A stretch of DNA of 64,000 bases from Cricetomys ansorgei (GCA_026225945.1 JAMJFZ010002553.1:53973-117972); one strand, 5' to 3'; positions 6,257 through 21,896 are shown, counted from the first letter of the stretch. The notes: generated from the sequence alone by a model not told the origin. Numbers and translations are program-made.

Positions 6257-9200
6257 CATGCAGCGGGCACAACCAATGTGGAGCGTGAAGAACATTGTCC
6301 CAGGATTCGATTAAGAACTGCTGCGTGTCAGACATTTGCATTAAGATTCATACAAGTTGCTTCGCAAAACAAAAGTTGCTAATTAGCAACAGAAGAACTT
6401 CATTATCGGGGTCCCCACAACACGAGAAAGTGTATTCAAGTGTGGCGGTCTTAGGAAGGTTGAGAACCACTGTGTAGAAATAAGTCACACCTGAGTGAAT
6501 CATGCTCCATAGCAGATCATGATCAGCCCTTAGTGATTGTGGAGACTTGCTATACTGGGGGTGCTGAATCAAATATTGTAGGGGCATTTCGGACATGTAA
6601 ACAGCCACTTTGGTCATTTCTCTTTATGACCCCTTTTGCCATGAACAGGTGTCAATGTTCTTTCGAACCCAACGCTGATCCCCTCAGGATGTGGTGTTCA
6701 TTTCTGAACTTTGTCCTGTAACTCGAGAAGCGCCATGCGTTGTTCCCACCATGGAATACACTATTTCGGGCAAACCGACTGTGTGTCCATGAGACACAAT
6801 CATGTGAATGGCTTCAAAAACATCTCCAGTCCCCTGTGAAGCTAGGGTTCAGCCTCCAGACCAGCTTGAGACAGATGCAGTTACTATCAAGTGGGACACG
6901 TGCGCCACCGTGTGGCAGCAGACTGCCACTGCGGAGGCAGGCAGCTTCCAGGGAGTTGCCTTCATGGTTGCCCTCTGAACCCTTCTGCCCCAGCCATGAG
7001 CAGTAACTGCTCATGGCTGGGGCAGAAGGGTTCAGAGAATTCATTCAAGGACCCTTCCGGACACGTGGTGAGCCTCTTCTCGCCGCCATGAGAACCTCCC
7101 TTCTTCTGACTATGCTCAGGCGCACCCTCACCCGTGCGTCCTGATCCTCCTGCTGAGCCCCAGGGTCCTCTCTCTAAAATTCCAGGAACCCCTTCCGGTC
7201 CTTTCCCTGGTTCTTTCTGCTTACAAGATCTTGTGGCTGACTCTACTCTTTGCTTTTTTCCCCGGGGCAAGATCAAGGAGCCCTCCACCATTACGGGTCA
7301 ATGTCAGCTTTTTAACTTACAGGAGCTGGTCTCTGCAGGGGTCACCAATGTGGATGTTGGAACTTCTGCCAAGGTAGCCACATAGAGCGGCTACCATCTA
7401 GATGCTGAGGACTGAATCCAGGCCCCTGCGAGGTCACTCAGACATCATAAACGCTTGCAGGTTTTCTTGGAGAAAAAAATTCTCATATATGATGCCTGCA
7501 CATCTCCACCTTCTGATCCCATCATTGTTTGGAAGAAGGTCTGCAATGCTTGGGGACACAGCCTGTACCGAAACACAAGGGTGACTGAGTCGGAAGGATG
7601 GAATGTATGAGCAGAGAACCAGGAACGATCCTGACTCGGAAATTTAGAAACGAAACAATAGAAAAGAAAGAAGGAAAAGAAATGAAAAGGAAAAAAGGAA
7701 GAAAAGGTTCGGGTCGTACCTCTCAAGTATTCACAAAGTCCTGGGTTTGATTCTGAACACTCAACCACTTAAAGGAAACCAAAGGTTATAAAAGGGCCTG
7801 TGCATATAGGCCAGCAATTCTCATGCTGAGGGGCTCAAGCCAGTTGGGGCTTGAGCGACTGTGTCCCAGGTTTCGATTAAGAACTGCTGCATGTCAGACA
7901 TTTGCAATACGTTTGATAGAAGTAGCTTTGCAAAACAACACTTACAAGTTAGCAACAGAATAATTTCATTGTTGGGGTTCTCACAACACGAGGAATTGTC
8001 TTCAAGTGTGGCAGTCGCAGGAAGTTTGACAACCACTGTGTAGAAACAAGTCACAGCTGACTGAATCATGCTCGACAGCAGATCGTGATCAGACCGTAGT
8101 GATTGTGGAGAGTCGGTATTTTGTGGGTCCTGAATCAAATATTGTAGGGTCACTTCGGACTTGTAAACAGCCGCTTTGGCCATTTTATTTTATGACCCCT
8201 TTTGCCAAGAACAGATGTCAATGATCTTTCCAAGCCCACGACGATCCCCTCAGGATGTGGTGTTCATTTCTGACTTTGTCCTGTAAATCGAGAAACGCCA
8301 TGCACTGTTCCAATCACGGAATCCACTATTTCGGGCACACCGACCGTGTTTCCCTGAGACACAGGCATGCAAATGCCTTCCAAAACATCTCCAGTCCCCT
8401 GTGACGCGAGGGTTAAGCTTCCAGACCGGCTTGAGACCAAGGCAGTAACTTTCAACTGGGGCTCAAGTGCCAACATTTGGCTCCTGGCTAACTCTGCGGA
8501 GGCAGGCAACTTCCACGGAGGCTCCTTCACGCCTGGACTCTGAACCCTTCTGCCCCAGCAATGAGCAAACAAGCTCATTGCTGGGGCAGAAGGGTTCAGA
8601 GAATCCATTCAGGGACCCTTCGGGACACATGGATAGCCTCTTCTCGCTGCCCTGAAAACCTCCCTTCTTCAGACCCTGCTCATTTGCACTCCCACCCGTG
8701 ACTCCTGATCCTTCTGCTGAGCCACTGGGTCCCTGTTCTTAAATTCCACGAACCCCTTCCTGTTTTGTCCCGGGTTCTTTCTGCTCACAGGAACTTGTGG
8801 CTGATGCTCCCCTTTGCATCTTTGCAGTAGGCAAGATCAAGGAGCCCTCCTCCATTATGGGTCAATGTCAGCTTTTTCACTTACACCAGCTGCTTCTTTC
8901 AAGGGTCAGCAGACTGGATGTTCGAACCACTGGAACGGTAGCCACATGTAGGAGCTAGCATGTAGACACTGAGTACTGAATCCAGGCCCCTGCTAGGGCA
9001 AGCAGGCATCATAAATGCTCTGGAGGTGATTTTGTAGAAAACAACTCTCCCTTTGGATGCCAGCACATCTCCATCATCTGATTTCTTCATTGCTGGTAGA
9101 AACGTTCTGCCACGCTTGTGGACATGGGCCTGTCACCGAGCTGCAACAGTGCTTGAAGCAGAAGCATGGGTTGTCTGTGAGGGGAGCTCAGATAGATCCT

Positions 9201-9384
9201 ATCTCAAAAAACTGAAAGGGAATGAATAGAAAAGACAAGGAAAGGAAACGAAAGGAAAGCAAAGGAAATGTTTGGATCGTACCTCTCCAGGATTCACAAA
9301 GTCCTGGGTTTGATCCTGAGCACCCAAACACTTAAGAGAAACAGAAGGTTCTAACAGGGCCTGTGCATATGAGGCAGCAATTCT
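6257..9384 (+). repeat. Array copy 3
   Basis: Full length. T at unit 496, C at unit 1114; appears identical to copy 2. Confidence 0.97.
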
Positions 9385-12300
9385 CATGCAGCGGGCACAA
9401 CCAATGTGGAGCGTGAAGAACATTGTCCCAGGATTCGATTAAGAACTGCTGCGTGTCAGACATTTGCATTAAGATTCATACAAGTTGCTTCGCAAAACAA
9501 AAGTTGCTAATTAGCAACAGAAGAACTTCATTATCGGGGTCCCCACAACACGAGAAAGTGTATTCAAGTGTGGCGGTCTTAGGAAGGTTGAGAACCACTG
9601 TGTAGAAATAAGTCACACCTGAGTGAATCATGCTCCATAGCAGATCATGATCAGCCCTTAGTGATTGTGGAGACTTGCTATACTGGGGGTGCTGAATCAA
9701 ATATTGTAGGGGCATTTCGGACATGTAAACAGCCACTTTGGTCATTTCTCTTTATGACCCCTTTTGCCATGAACAGGTGTCAATGTTCTTTCGAACCCAA
9801 CGCTGATCCCCTCAGGATGTGGTGTTCATTTCTGAACTTTGTCCTGTAACTCGAGAAGCGCCATGCGTTGTTCCCACCATGGAATACACTATTTCGGGCA
9901 AACCGACTGTGTGTCCATGAGACACAATCATGTGAATGGCTTCAAAAACATCTCCAGTCCCCTGTGAAGCTAGGGTTCAGCCTCCAGACCAGCTTGAGAC
10001 AGATGCAGTTACTATCAAGTGGGACACGTGCGCCACCGTGTGGCAGCAGACTGCCACTGCGGAGGCAGGCAGCTTCCAGGGAGTTGCCTTCATGGTTGCC
10101 CTCTGAACCCTTCTGCCCCAGCCATGAGCAGTAACTGCTCATGGCTGGGGCAGAAGGGTTCAGAGAATTCATTCAAGGACCCTTCCGGACACGTGGTGAG
10201 CCTCTTCTCGCCGCCATGAGAACCTCCCTTCTTCTGACTATGCTCAGGCGCACCCTCACCCGTGCGTCCTGATCCTCCTGCTGAGCCCCAGGGTCCTCTC
10301 TCTAAAATTCCAGGAACCCCTTCCGGTCCTTTCCCTGGTTCTTTCTGCTTACAAGATCTTGTGGCTGACTCTACTCTTTGCTTTTTTCCCCGGGGCAAGA
10401 TCAAGGAGCCCTCCACCATTACGGGTCAATGTCAGCTTTTTAACTTACAGGAGCTGGTCTCTGCAGGGGTCACCAATGTGGATGTTGGAACTTCTGCAAA
10501 GGTAGCCACATAGAGCGGCTACCATCTAGATGCTGAGGACTGAATCCAGGCCCCTGCGAGGTCACTCAGACATCATAAACGCTTGCAGGTTTTCTTGGAG
10601 AAAAAAATTCTCATATATGATGCCTGCACATCTCCACCTTCTGATCCCATCATTGTTTGGAAGAAGGTCTGCAATGCTTGGGGACACAGCCTGTACCGAA
10701 ACACAAGGGTGACTGAGTCGGAAGGATGGAATGTATGAGCAGAGAACCAGGAACGATCCTGACTCGGAAATTTAGAAACGAAACAATAGAAAAGAAAGAA
10801 GGAAAAGAAATGAAAAGGAAAAAAGGAAGAAAAGGTTCGGGTCGTACCTCTCAAGTATTCACAAAGTCCTGGGTTTGATTCTGAACACTCAACCACTTAA
10901 AGGAAACCAAAGGTTATAAAAGGGCCTGTGCATATAGGCCAGCAATTCTCATGCTGAGGGGCTCAAGCCAGTTGGGGCTTGAGCGACTGTGTCCCAGGTT
11001 TCGATTAAGAACTGCTGCATGTCAGACATTTGCAATACGTTTGATAGAAGTAGCTTTGCAAAACAACACTTACAAGTTAGCAACAGAATAATTTCATTGT
11101 TGGGGTTCTCACAACACGAGGAATTGTCTTCAAGTGTGGCAGTCGCAGGAAGTTTGACAACCACTGTGTAGAAACAAGTCACAGCTGACTGAATCATGCT
11201 CGACAGCAGATCGTGATCAGACCGTAGTGATTGTGGAGAGTCGGTATTTTGTGGGTCCTGAATCAAATATTGTAGGGTCACTTCGGACTTGTAAACAGCC
11301 GCTTTGGCCATTTTATTTTATGACCCCTTTTGCCAAGAACAGATGTCAATGATCTTTCCAAGCCCACGACGATCCCCTCAGGATGTGGTGTTCATTTCTG
11401 ACTTTGTCCTGTAAATCGAGAAACGCCATGCACTGTTCCAATCACGGAATCCACTATTTCGGGCACACCGACCGTGTTTCCCTGAGACACAGGCATGCAA
11501 ATGCCTTCCAAAACATCTCCAGTCCCCTGTGACGCGAGGGTTAAGCTTCCAGACCGGCTTGAGACCAAGGCAGTAACTTTCAACTGGGGCTCAAGTGCCA
11601 ACATTTGGCTCCTGGCTAACTCTGCGGAGGCAGGCAACTTCCACGGAGGCTCCTTCACGCCTGGACTCTGAACCCTTCTGCCCCAGCAATGAGCAAACAA
11701 GCTCATTGCTGGGGCAGAAGGGTTCAGAGAATCCATTCAGGGACCCTTCGGGACACATGGATAGCCTCTTCTCGCTGCCCTGAAAACCTCCCTTCTTCAG
11801 ACCCTGCTCATTTGCACTCCCACCCGTGACTCCTGATCCTTCTGCTGAGCCACTGGGTCCCTGTTCTTAAATTCCACGAACCCCTTCCTGTTTTGTCCCG
11901 GGTTCTTTCTGCTCACAGGAACTTGTGGCTGATGCTCCCCTTTGCATCTTTGCAGTAGGCAAGATCAAGGAGCCCTCCTCCATTATGGGTCAATGTCAGC
12001 TTTTTCACTTACACCAGCTGCTTCTTTCAAGGGTCAGCAGACTGGATGTTCGAACCACTGGAACGGTAGCCACATGTAGGAGCTAGCATGTAGACACTGA
12101 GTACTGAATCCAGGCCCCTGCTAGGGCAAGCAGGCATCATAAATGCTCTGGAGGTGATTTTGTAGAAAACAACTCTCCCTTTGGATGCCAGCACATCTCC
12201 ATCATCTGATTTCTTCATTGCTGGTAGAAACGTTCTGCCACGCTTGTGGACATGGGCCTGTCACCGAGCTGCAACAGTGCTTGAAGCAGAAGCATGGGTT

Positions 12301-12512
12301 GTCTGTGAGGGGAGCTCAGATAGATCCTATCTCAAAAAACTGAAAGGGAATGAATAGAAAAGACAAGGAAAGGAAACGAAAGGAAAGCAAAGGAAATGTT
12401 TGGATCGTACCTCTCCAGGATTCACAAAGTCCTGGGTTTGATCCTGAGCACCCAAACACTTAAGAGAAACAGAAGGTTCTAACAGGGCCTGTGCATATGA
12501 GGCAGCAATTCT
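9385..12512 (+). repeat. Array copy 4
   Basis: Full length. T at unit 496 and A at unit 1114, the same haplotype as copies 1 and 6. Confidence 0.97.
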
Positions 12513-15500
12513 CATGCAGCGGGCACAACCAATGTGGAGCGTGAAGAACATTGTCCCAGGATTCGATTAAGAACTGCTGCGTGTCAGACATTTGCATTAA
12601 GATTCATACAAGTTGCTTCGCAAAACAAAAGTTGCTAATTAGCAACAGAAGAACTTCATTATCGGGGTCCCCACAACACGAGAAAGTGTATTCAAGTGTG
12701 GCGGTCTTAGGAAGGTTGAGAACCACTGTGTAGAAATAAGTCACACCTGAGTGAATCATGCTCCATAGCAGATCATGATCAGCCCTTAGTGATTGTGGAG
12801 ACTTGCTATACTGGGGGTGCTGAATCAAATATTGTAGGGGCATTTCGGACATGTAAACAGCCACTTTGGTCATTTCTCTTTATGACCCCTTTTGCCATGA
12901 ACAGGTGTCAATGTTCTTTCGAACCCAACGCTGATCCCCTCAGGATGTGGTGTTCATTTCTGAACTTTGTCCTGTAACTCGAGAAGCGCCATGCGTTGTT
13001 CCCACCATGGAATACACTATTTCGGGCAAACCGACTGTGTGTCCATGAGACACAATCATGTGAATGGCTTCAAAAACATCTCCAGTCCCCTGTGAAGCTA
13101 GGGTTCAGCCTCCAGACCAGCTTGAGACAGATGCAGTTACTATCAAGTGGGACACGTGCGCCACCGTGTGGCAGCAGACTGCCACTGCGGAGGCAGGCAG
13201 CTTCCAGGGAGTTGCCTTCATGGTTGCCCTCTGAACCCTTCTGCCCCAGCCATGAGCAGTAACTGCTCATGGCTGGGGCAGAAGGGTTCAGAGAATTCAT
13301 TCAAGGACCCTTCCGGACACGTGGTGAGCCTCTTCTCGCCGCCATGAGAACCTCCCTTCTTCTGACTATGCTCAGGCGCACCCTCACCCGTGCGTCCTGA
13401 TCCTCCTGCTGAGCCCCAGGGTCCTCTCTCTAAAATTCCAGGAACCCCTTCCGGTCCTTTCCCTGGTTCTTTCTGCTTACAAGATCTTGTGGCTGACTCT
13501 ACTCTTTGCTTTTTTCCCCGGGGCAAGATCAAGGAGCCCTCCACCATTACGGGTCAATGTCAGCTTTTTAACTTACAGGAGCTGGTCTCTGCAGGGGTCA
13601 CCAATGTGGATGTTGGAACTTCTGCCAAGGTAGCCACATAGAGCGGCTACCATCTAGATGCTGAGGACTGAATCCAGGCCCCTGCGAGGTCACTCAGACA
13701 TCATAAACGCTTGCAGGTTTTCTTGGAGAAAAAAATTCTCATATATGATGCCTGCACATCTCCACCTTCTGATCCCATCATTGTTTGGAAGAAGGTCTGC
13801 AATGCTTGGGGACACAGCCTGTACCGAAACACAAGGGTGACTGAGTCGGAAGGATGGAATGTATGAGCAGAGAACCAGGAACGATCCTGACTCGGAAATT
13901 TAGAAACGAAACAATAGAAAAGAAAGAAGGAAAAGAAATGAAAAGGAAAAAAGGAAGAAAAGGTTCGGGTCGTACCTCTCAAGTATTCACAAAGTCCTGG
14001 GTTTGATTCTGAACACTCAACCACTTAAAGGAAACCAAAGGTTATAAAAGGGCCTGTGCATATAGGCCAGCAATTCTCATGCTGAGGGGCTCAAGCCAGT
14101 TGGGGCTTGAGCGACTGTGTCCCAGGTTTCGATTAAGAACTGCTGCATGTCAGACATTTGCAATACGTTTGATAGAAGTAGCTTTGCAAAACAACACTTA
14201 CAAGTTAGCAACAGAATAATTTCATTGTTGGGGTTCTCACAACACGAGGAATTGTCTTCAAGTGTGGCAGTCGCAGGAAGTTTGACAACCACTGTGTAGA
14301 AACAAGTCACAGCTGACTGAATCATGCTCGACAGCAGATCGTGATCAGACCGTAGTGATTGTGGAGAGTCGGTATTTTGTGGGTCCTGAATCAAATATTG
14401 TAGGGTCACTTCGGACTTGTAAACAGCCGCTTTGGCCATTTTATTTTATGACCCCTTTTGCCAAGAACAGATGTCAATGATCTTTCCAAGCCCACGACGA
14501 TCCCCTCAGGATGTGGTGTTCATTTCTGACTTTGTCCTGTAAATCGAGAAACGCCATGCACTGTTCCAATCACGGAATCCACTATTTCGGGCACACCGAC
14601 CGTGTTTCCCTGAGACACAGGCATGCAAATGCCTTCCAAAACATCTCCAGTCCCCTGTGACGCGAGGGTTAAGCTTCCAGACCGGCTTGAGACCAAGGCA
14701 GTAACTTTCAACTGGGGCTCAAGTGCCAACATTTGGCTCCTGGCTAACTCTGCGGAGGCAGGCAACTTCCACGGAGGCTCCTTCACGCCTGGACTCTGAA
14801 CCCTTCTGCCCCAGCAATGAGCAAACAAGCTCATTGCTGGGGCAGAAGGGTTCAGAGAATCCATTCAGGGACCCTTCGGGACACATGGATAGCCTCTTCT
14901 CGCTGCCCTGAAAACCTCCCTTCTTCAGACCCTGCTCATTTGCACTCCCACCCGTGACTCCTGATCCTTCTGCTGAGCCACTGGGTCCCTGTTCTTAAAT
15001 TCCACGAACCCCTTCCTGTTTTGTCCCGGGTTCTTTCTGCTCACAGGAACTTGTGGCTGATGCTCCCCTTTGCATCTTTGCAGTAGGCAAGATCAAGGAG
15101 CCCTCCTCCATTATGGGTCAATGTCAGCTTTTTCACTTACACCAGCTGCTTCTTTCAAGGGTCAGCAGACTGGATGTTCGAACCACTGGAACGGTAGCCA
15201 CATGTAGGAGCTAGCATGTAGACACTGAGTACTGAATCCAGGCCCCTGCTAGGGCAAGCAGGCATCATAAATGCTCTGGAGGTGATTTTGTAGAAAACAA
15301 CTCTCCCTTTGGATGCCAGCACATCTCCATCATCTGATTTCTTCATTGCTGGTAGAAACGTTCTGCCACGCTTGTGGACATGGGCCTGTCACCGAGCTGC
15401 AACAGTGCTTGAAGCAGAAGCATGGGTTGTCTGTGAGGGGAGCTCAGATAGATCCTATCTCAAAAAACTGAAAGGGAATGAATAGAAAAGACAAGGAAAG

Positions 15501-15640
15501 GAAACGAAAGGAAAGCAAAGGAAATGTTTGGATCGTACCTCTCCAGGATTCACAAAGTCCTGGGTTTGATCCTGAGCACCCAAACACTTAAGAGAAACAG
15601 AAGGTTCTAACAGGGCCTGTGCATATGAGGCAGCAATTCT
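12513..15640 (+). repeat. Array copy 5
   Basis: Full length. T at unit 496, C at unit 1114. Confidence 0.97.
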
Positions 15641-18600
15641 CATGCAGCGGGCACAACCAATGTGGAGCGTGAAGAACATTGTCCCAGGATTCGATTAAGA
15701 ACTGCTGCGTGTCAGACATTTGCATTAAGATTCATACAAGTTGCTTCGCAAAACAAAAGTTGCTAATTAGCAACAGAAGAACTTCATTATCGGGGTCCCC
15801 ACAACACGAGAAAGTGTATTCAAGTGTGGCGGTCTTAGGAAGGTTGAGAACCACTGTGTAGAAATAAGTCACACCTGAGTGAATCATGCTCCATAGCAGA
15901 TCATGATCAGCCCTTAGTGATTGTGGAGACTTGCTATACTGGGGGTGCTGAATCAAATATTGTAGGGGCATTTCGGACATGTAAACAGCCACTTTGGTCA
16001 TTTCTCTTTATGACCCCTTTTGCCATGAACAGGTGTCAATGTTCTTTCGAACCCAACGCTGATCCCCTCAGGATGTGGTGTTCATTTCTGAACTTTGTCC
16101 TGTAACTCGAGAAGCGCCATGCGTTGTTCCCACCATGGAATACACTATTTCGGGCAAACCGACTGTGTGTCCATGAGACACAATCATGTGAATGGCTTCA
16201 AAAACATCTCCAGTCCCCTGTGAAGCTAGGGTTCAGCCTCCAGACCAGCTTGAGACAGATGCAGTTACTATCAAGTGGGACACGTGCGCCACCGTGTGGC
16301 AGCAGACTGCCACTGCGGAGGCAGGCAGCTTCCAGGGAGTTGCCTTCATGGTTGCCCTCTGAACCCTTCTGCCCCAGCCATGAGCAGTAACTGCTCATGG
16401 CTGGGGCAGAAGGGTTCAGAGAATTCATTCAAGGACCCTTCCGGACACGTGGTGAGCCTCTTCTCGCCGCCATGAGAACCTCCCTTCTTCTGACTATGCT
16501 CAGGCGCACCCTCACCCGTGCGTCCTGATCCTCCTGCTGAGCCCCAGGGTCCTCTCTCTAAAATTCCAGGAACCCCTTCCGGTCCTTTCCCTGGTTCTTT
16601 CTGCTTACAAGATCTTGTGGCTGACTCTACTCTTTGCTTTTTTCCCCGGGGCAAGATCAAGGAGCCCTCCACCATTACGGGTCAATGTCAGCTTTTTAAC
16701 TTACAGGAGCTGGTCTCTGCAGGGGTCACCAATGTGGATGTTGGAACTTCTGCAAAGGTAGCCACATAGAGCGGCTACCATCTAGATGCTGAGGACTGAA
16801 TCCAGGCCCCTGCGAGGTCACTCAGACATCATAAACGCTTGCAGGTTTTCTTGGAGAAAAAAATTCTCATATATGATGCCTGCACATCTCCACCTTCTGA
16901 TCCCATCATTGTTTGGAAGAAGGTCTGCAATGCTTGGGGACACAGCCTGTACCGAAACACAAGGGTGACTGAGTCGGAAGGATGGAATGTATGAGCAGAG
17001 AACCAGGAACGATCCTGACTCGGAAATTTAGAAACGAAACAATAGAAAAGAAAGAAGGAAAAGAAATGAAAAGGAAAAAAGGAAGAAAAGGTTCGGGTCG
17101 TACCTCTCAAGTATTCACAAAGTCCTGGGTTTGATTCTGAACACTCAACCACTTAAAGGAAACCAAAGGTTATAAAAGGGCCTGTGCATATAGGCCAGCA
17201 ATTCTCATGCTGAGGGGCTCAAGCCAGTTGGGGCTTGAGCGACTGTGTCCCAGGTTTCGATTAAGAACTGCTGCATGTCAGACATTTGCAATACGTTTGA
17301 TAGAAGTAGCTTTGCAAAACAACACTTACAAGTTAGCAACAGAATAATTTCATTGTTGGGGTTCTCACAACACGAGGAATTGTCTTCAAGTGTGGCAGTC
17401 GCAGGAAGTTTGACAACCACTGTGTAGAAACAAGTCACAGCTGACTGAATCATGCTCGACAGCAGATCGTGATCAGACCGTAGTGATTGTGGAGAGTCGG
17501 TATTTTGTGGGTCCTGAATCAAATATTGTAGGGTCACTTCGGACTTGTAAACAGCCGCTTTGGCCATTTTATTTTATGACCCCTTTTGCCAAGAACAGAT
17601 GTCAATGATCTTTCCAAGCCCACGACGATCCCCTCAGGATGTGGTGTTCATTTCTGACTTTGTCCTGTAAATCGAGAAACGCCATGCACTGTTCCAATCA
17701 CGGAATCCACTATTTCGGGCACACCGACCGTGTTTCCCTGAGACACAGGCATGCAAATGCCTTCCAAAACATCTCCAGTCCCCTGTGACGCGAGGGTTAA
17801 GCTTCCAGACCGGCTTGAGACCAAGGCAGTAACTTTCAACTGGGGCTCAAGTGCCAACATTTGGCTCCTGGCTAACTCTGCGGAGGCAGGCAACTTCCAC
17901 GGAGGCTCCTTCACGCCTGGACTCTGAACCCTTCTGCCCCAGCAATGAGCAAACAAGCTCATTGCTGGGGCAGAAGGGTTCAGAGAATCCATTCAGGGAC
18001 CCTTCGGGACACATGGATAGCCTCTTCTCGCTGCCCTGAAAACCTCCCTTCTTCAGACCCTGCTCATTTGCACTCCCACCCGTGACTCCTGATCCTTCTG
18101 CTGAGCCACTGGGTCCCTGTTCTTAAATTCCACGAACCCCTTCCTGTTTTGTCCCGGGTTCTTTCTGCTCACAGGAACTTGTGGCTGATGCTCCCCTTTG
18201 CATCTTTGCAGTAGGCAAGATCAAGGAGCCCTCCTCCATTATGGGTCAATGTCAGCTTTTTCACTTACACCAGCTGCTTCTTTCAAGGGTCAGCAGACTG
18301 GATGTTCGAACCACTGGAACGGTAGCCACATGTAGGAGCTAGCATGTAGACACTGAGTACTGAATCCAGGCCCCTGCTAGGGCAAGCAGGCATCATAAAT
18401 GCTCTGGAGGTGATTTTGTAGAAAACAACTCTCCCTTTGGATGCCAGCACATCTCCATCATCTGATTTCTTCATTGCTGGTAGAAACGTTCTGCCACGCT
18501 TGTGGACATGGGCCTGTCACCGAGCTGCAACAGTGCTTGAAGCAGAAGCATGGGTTGTCTGTGAGGGGAGCTCAGATAGATCCTATCTCAAAAAACTGAA

Positions 18601-18768
18601 AGGGAATGAATAGAAAAGACAAGGAAAGGAAACGAAAGGAAAGCAAAGGAAATGTTTGGATCGTACCTCTCCAGGATTCACAAAGTCCTGGGTTTGATCC
18701 TGAGCACCCAAACACTTAAGAGAAACAGAAGGTTCTAACAGGGCCTGTGCATATGAGGCAGCAATTCT
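15641..18768 (+). repeat. Array copy 6
   Basis: Full length. T at unit 496, A at unit 1114. Confidence 0.97.
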
Positions 18769-21700
18769 CATGCAGCGGGCACAACCAATGTGGAGCGTGA
18801 AGAACATTGTCCCAGGATTCGATTAAGAACTGCTGCGTGTCAGACATTTGCATTAAGATTCATACAAGTTGCTTCGCAAAACAAAAGTTGCTAATTAGCA
18901 ACAGAAGAACTTCATTATCGGGGTCCCCACAACACGAGAAAGTGTATTCAAGTGTGGCGGTCTTAGGAAGGTTGAGAACCACTGTGTAGAAATAAGTCAC
19001 ACCTGAGTGAATCATGCTCCATAGCAGATCATGATCAGCCCTTAGTGATTGTGGAGACTTGCTATACTGGGGGTGCTGAATCAAATATTGTAGGGGCATT
19101 TCGGACATGTAAACAGCCACTTTGGTCATTTCTCTTTATGACCCCTTTTGCCATGAACAGGTGTCAATGTTCTTTCGAACCCAACGCTGATCCCCTCAGG
19201 ATGTGGTGTTCATTTCTGAACTTTGTCCTGTAACTCGAGAAGCGCCATGCGTTGTTCCCACCATGGAATACACTATTTCGGGCAAACCGACTGTGTGTCC
19301 ATGAGACACAATCATGTGAATGGCTTCAAAAACATCTCCAGTCCCCTGTGAAGCTAGGGTTCAGCCTCCAGACCAGCTTGAGACAGATGCAGTTACTATC
19401 AAGTGGGACACGTGCGCCACCGTGTGGCAGCAGACTGCCACTGCGGAGGCAGGCAGCTTCCAGGGAGTTGCCTTCATGGTTGCCCTCTGAACCCTTCTGC
19501 CCCAGCCATGAGCAGTAACTGCTCATGGCTGGGGCAGAAGGGTTCAGAGAATTCATTCAAGGACCCTTCCGGACACGTGGTGAGCCTCTTCTCGCCGCCA
19601 TGAGAACCTCCCTTCTTCTGACTATGCTCAGGCGCACCCTCACCCGTGCGTCCTGATCCTCCTGCTGAGCCCCAGGGTCCTCTCTCTAAAATTCCAGGAA
19701 CCCCTTCCGGTCCTTTCCCTGGTTCTTTCTGCTTACAAGATCTTGTGGCTGACTCTACTCTTTGCTTTTTTCCCCGGGGCAAGATCAAGGAGCCCTCCAC
19801 CATTACGGGTCAATGTCAGCTTTTTAACTTACAGGAGCTGGTCTCTGCAGGGGTCACCAATGTGGATGTTGGAACTTCTGCCAAGGTAGCCACATAGAGC
19901 GGCTACCATCTAGATGCTGAGGACTGAATCCAGGCCCCTGCGAGGTCACTCAGACATCATAAACGCTTGCAGGTTTTCTTGGAGAAAAAAATTCTCATAT
20001 ATGATGCCTGCACATCTCCACCTTCTGATCCCATCATTGTTTGGAAGAAGGTCTGCAATGCTTGGGGACACAGCCTGTACCGAAACACAAGGGTGACTGA
20101 GTCGGAAGGATGGAATGTATGAGCAGAGAACCAGGAACGATCCTGACTCGGAAATTTAGAAACGAAACAATAGAAAAGAAAGAAGGAAAAGAAATGAAAA
20201 GGAAAAAAGGAAGAAAAGGTTCGGGTCGTACCTCTCAAGTATTCACAAAGTCCTGGGTTTGATTCTGAACACTCAACCACTTAAAGGAAACCAAAGGTTA
20301 TAAAAGGGCCTGTGCATATAGGCCAGCAATTCTCATGCTGAGGGGCTCAAGCCAGTTGGGGCTTGAGCGACTGTGTCCCAGGTTTCGATTAAGAACTGCT
20401 GCATGTCAGACATTTGCAATACGTTTGATAGAAGTAGCTTTGCAAAACAACACTTACAAGTTAGCAACAGAATAATTTCATTGTTGGGGTTCTCACAACA
20501 CGAGGAATTGTCTTCAAGTGTGGCAGTCGCAGGAAGTTTGACAACCACTGTGTAGAAACAAGTCACAGCTGACTGAATCATGCTCGACAGCAGATCGTGA
20601 TCAGACCGTAGTGATTGTGGAGAGTCGGTATTTTGTGGGTCCTGAATCAAATATTGTAGGGTCACTTCGGACTTGTAAACAGCCGCTTTGGCCATTTTAT
20701 TTTATGACCCCTTTTGCCAAGAACAGATGTCAATGATCTTTCCAAGCCCACGACGATCCCCTCAGGATGTGGTGTTCATTTCTGACTTTGTCCTGTAAAT
20801 CGAGAAACGCCATGCACTGTTCCAATCACGGAATCCACTATTTCGGGCACACCGACCGTGTTTCCCTGAGACACAGGCATGCAAATGCCTTCCAAAACAT
20901 CTCCAGTCCCCTGTGACGCGAGGGTTAAGCTTCCAGACCGGCTTGAGACCAAGGCAGTAACTTTCAACTGGGGCTCAAGTGCCAACATTTGGCTCCTGGC
21001 TAACTCTGCGGAGGCAGGCAACTTCCACGGAGGCTCCTTCACGCCTGGACTCTGAACCCTTCTGCCCCAGCAATGAGCAAACAAGCTCATTGCTGGGGCA
21101 GAAGGGTTCAGAGAATCCATTCAGGGACCCTTCGGGACACATGGATAGCCTCTTCTCGCTGCCCTGAAAACCTCCCTTCTTCAGACCCTGCTCATTTGCA
21201 CTCCCACCCGTGACTCCTGATCCTTCTGCTGAGCCACTGGGTCCCTGTTCTTAAATTCCACGAACCCCTTCCTGTTTTGTCCCGGGTTCTTTCTGCTCAC
21301 AGGAACTTGTGGCTGATGCTCCCCTTTGCATCTTTGCAGTAGGCAAGATCAAGGAGCCCTCCTCCATTATGGGTCAATGTCAGCTTTTTCACTTACACCA
21401 GCTGCTTCTTTCAAGGGTCAGCAGACTGGATGTTCGAACCACTGGAACGGTAGCCACATGTAGGAGCTAGCATGTAGACACTGAGTACTGAATCCAGGCC
21501 CCTGCTAGGGCAAGCAGGCATCATAAATGCTCTGGAGGTGATTTTGTAGAAAACAACTCTCCCTTTGGATGCCAGCACATCTCCATCATCTGATTTCTTC
21601 ATTGCTGGTAGAAACGTTCTGCCACGCTTGTGGACATGGGCCTGTCACCGAGCTGCAACAGTGCTTGAAGCAGAAGCATGGGTTGTCTGTGAGGGGAGCT

Positions 21701-21896
21701 CAGATAGATCCTATCTCAAAAAACTGAAAGGGAATGAATAGAAAAGACAAGGAAAGGAAACGAAAGGAAAGCAAAGGAAATGTTTGGATCGTACCTCTCC
21801 AGGATTCACAAAGTCCTGGGTTTGATCCTGAGCACCCAAACACTTAAGAGAAACAGAAGGTTCTAACAGGGCCTGTGCATATGAGGCAGCAATTCT
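18769..21896 (+). repeat. Array copy 7
   Basis: Full length. T at unit 496, C at unit 1114. It is the last of seven consecutive copies with T at 496, immediately before the rearranged copy. Confidence 0.97.
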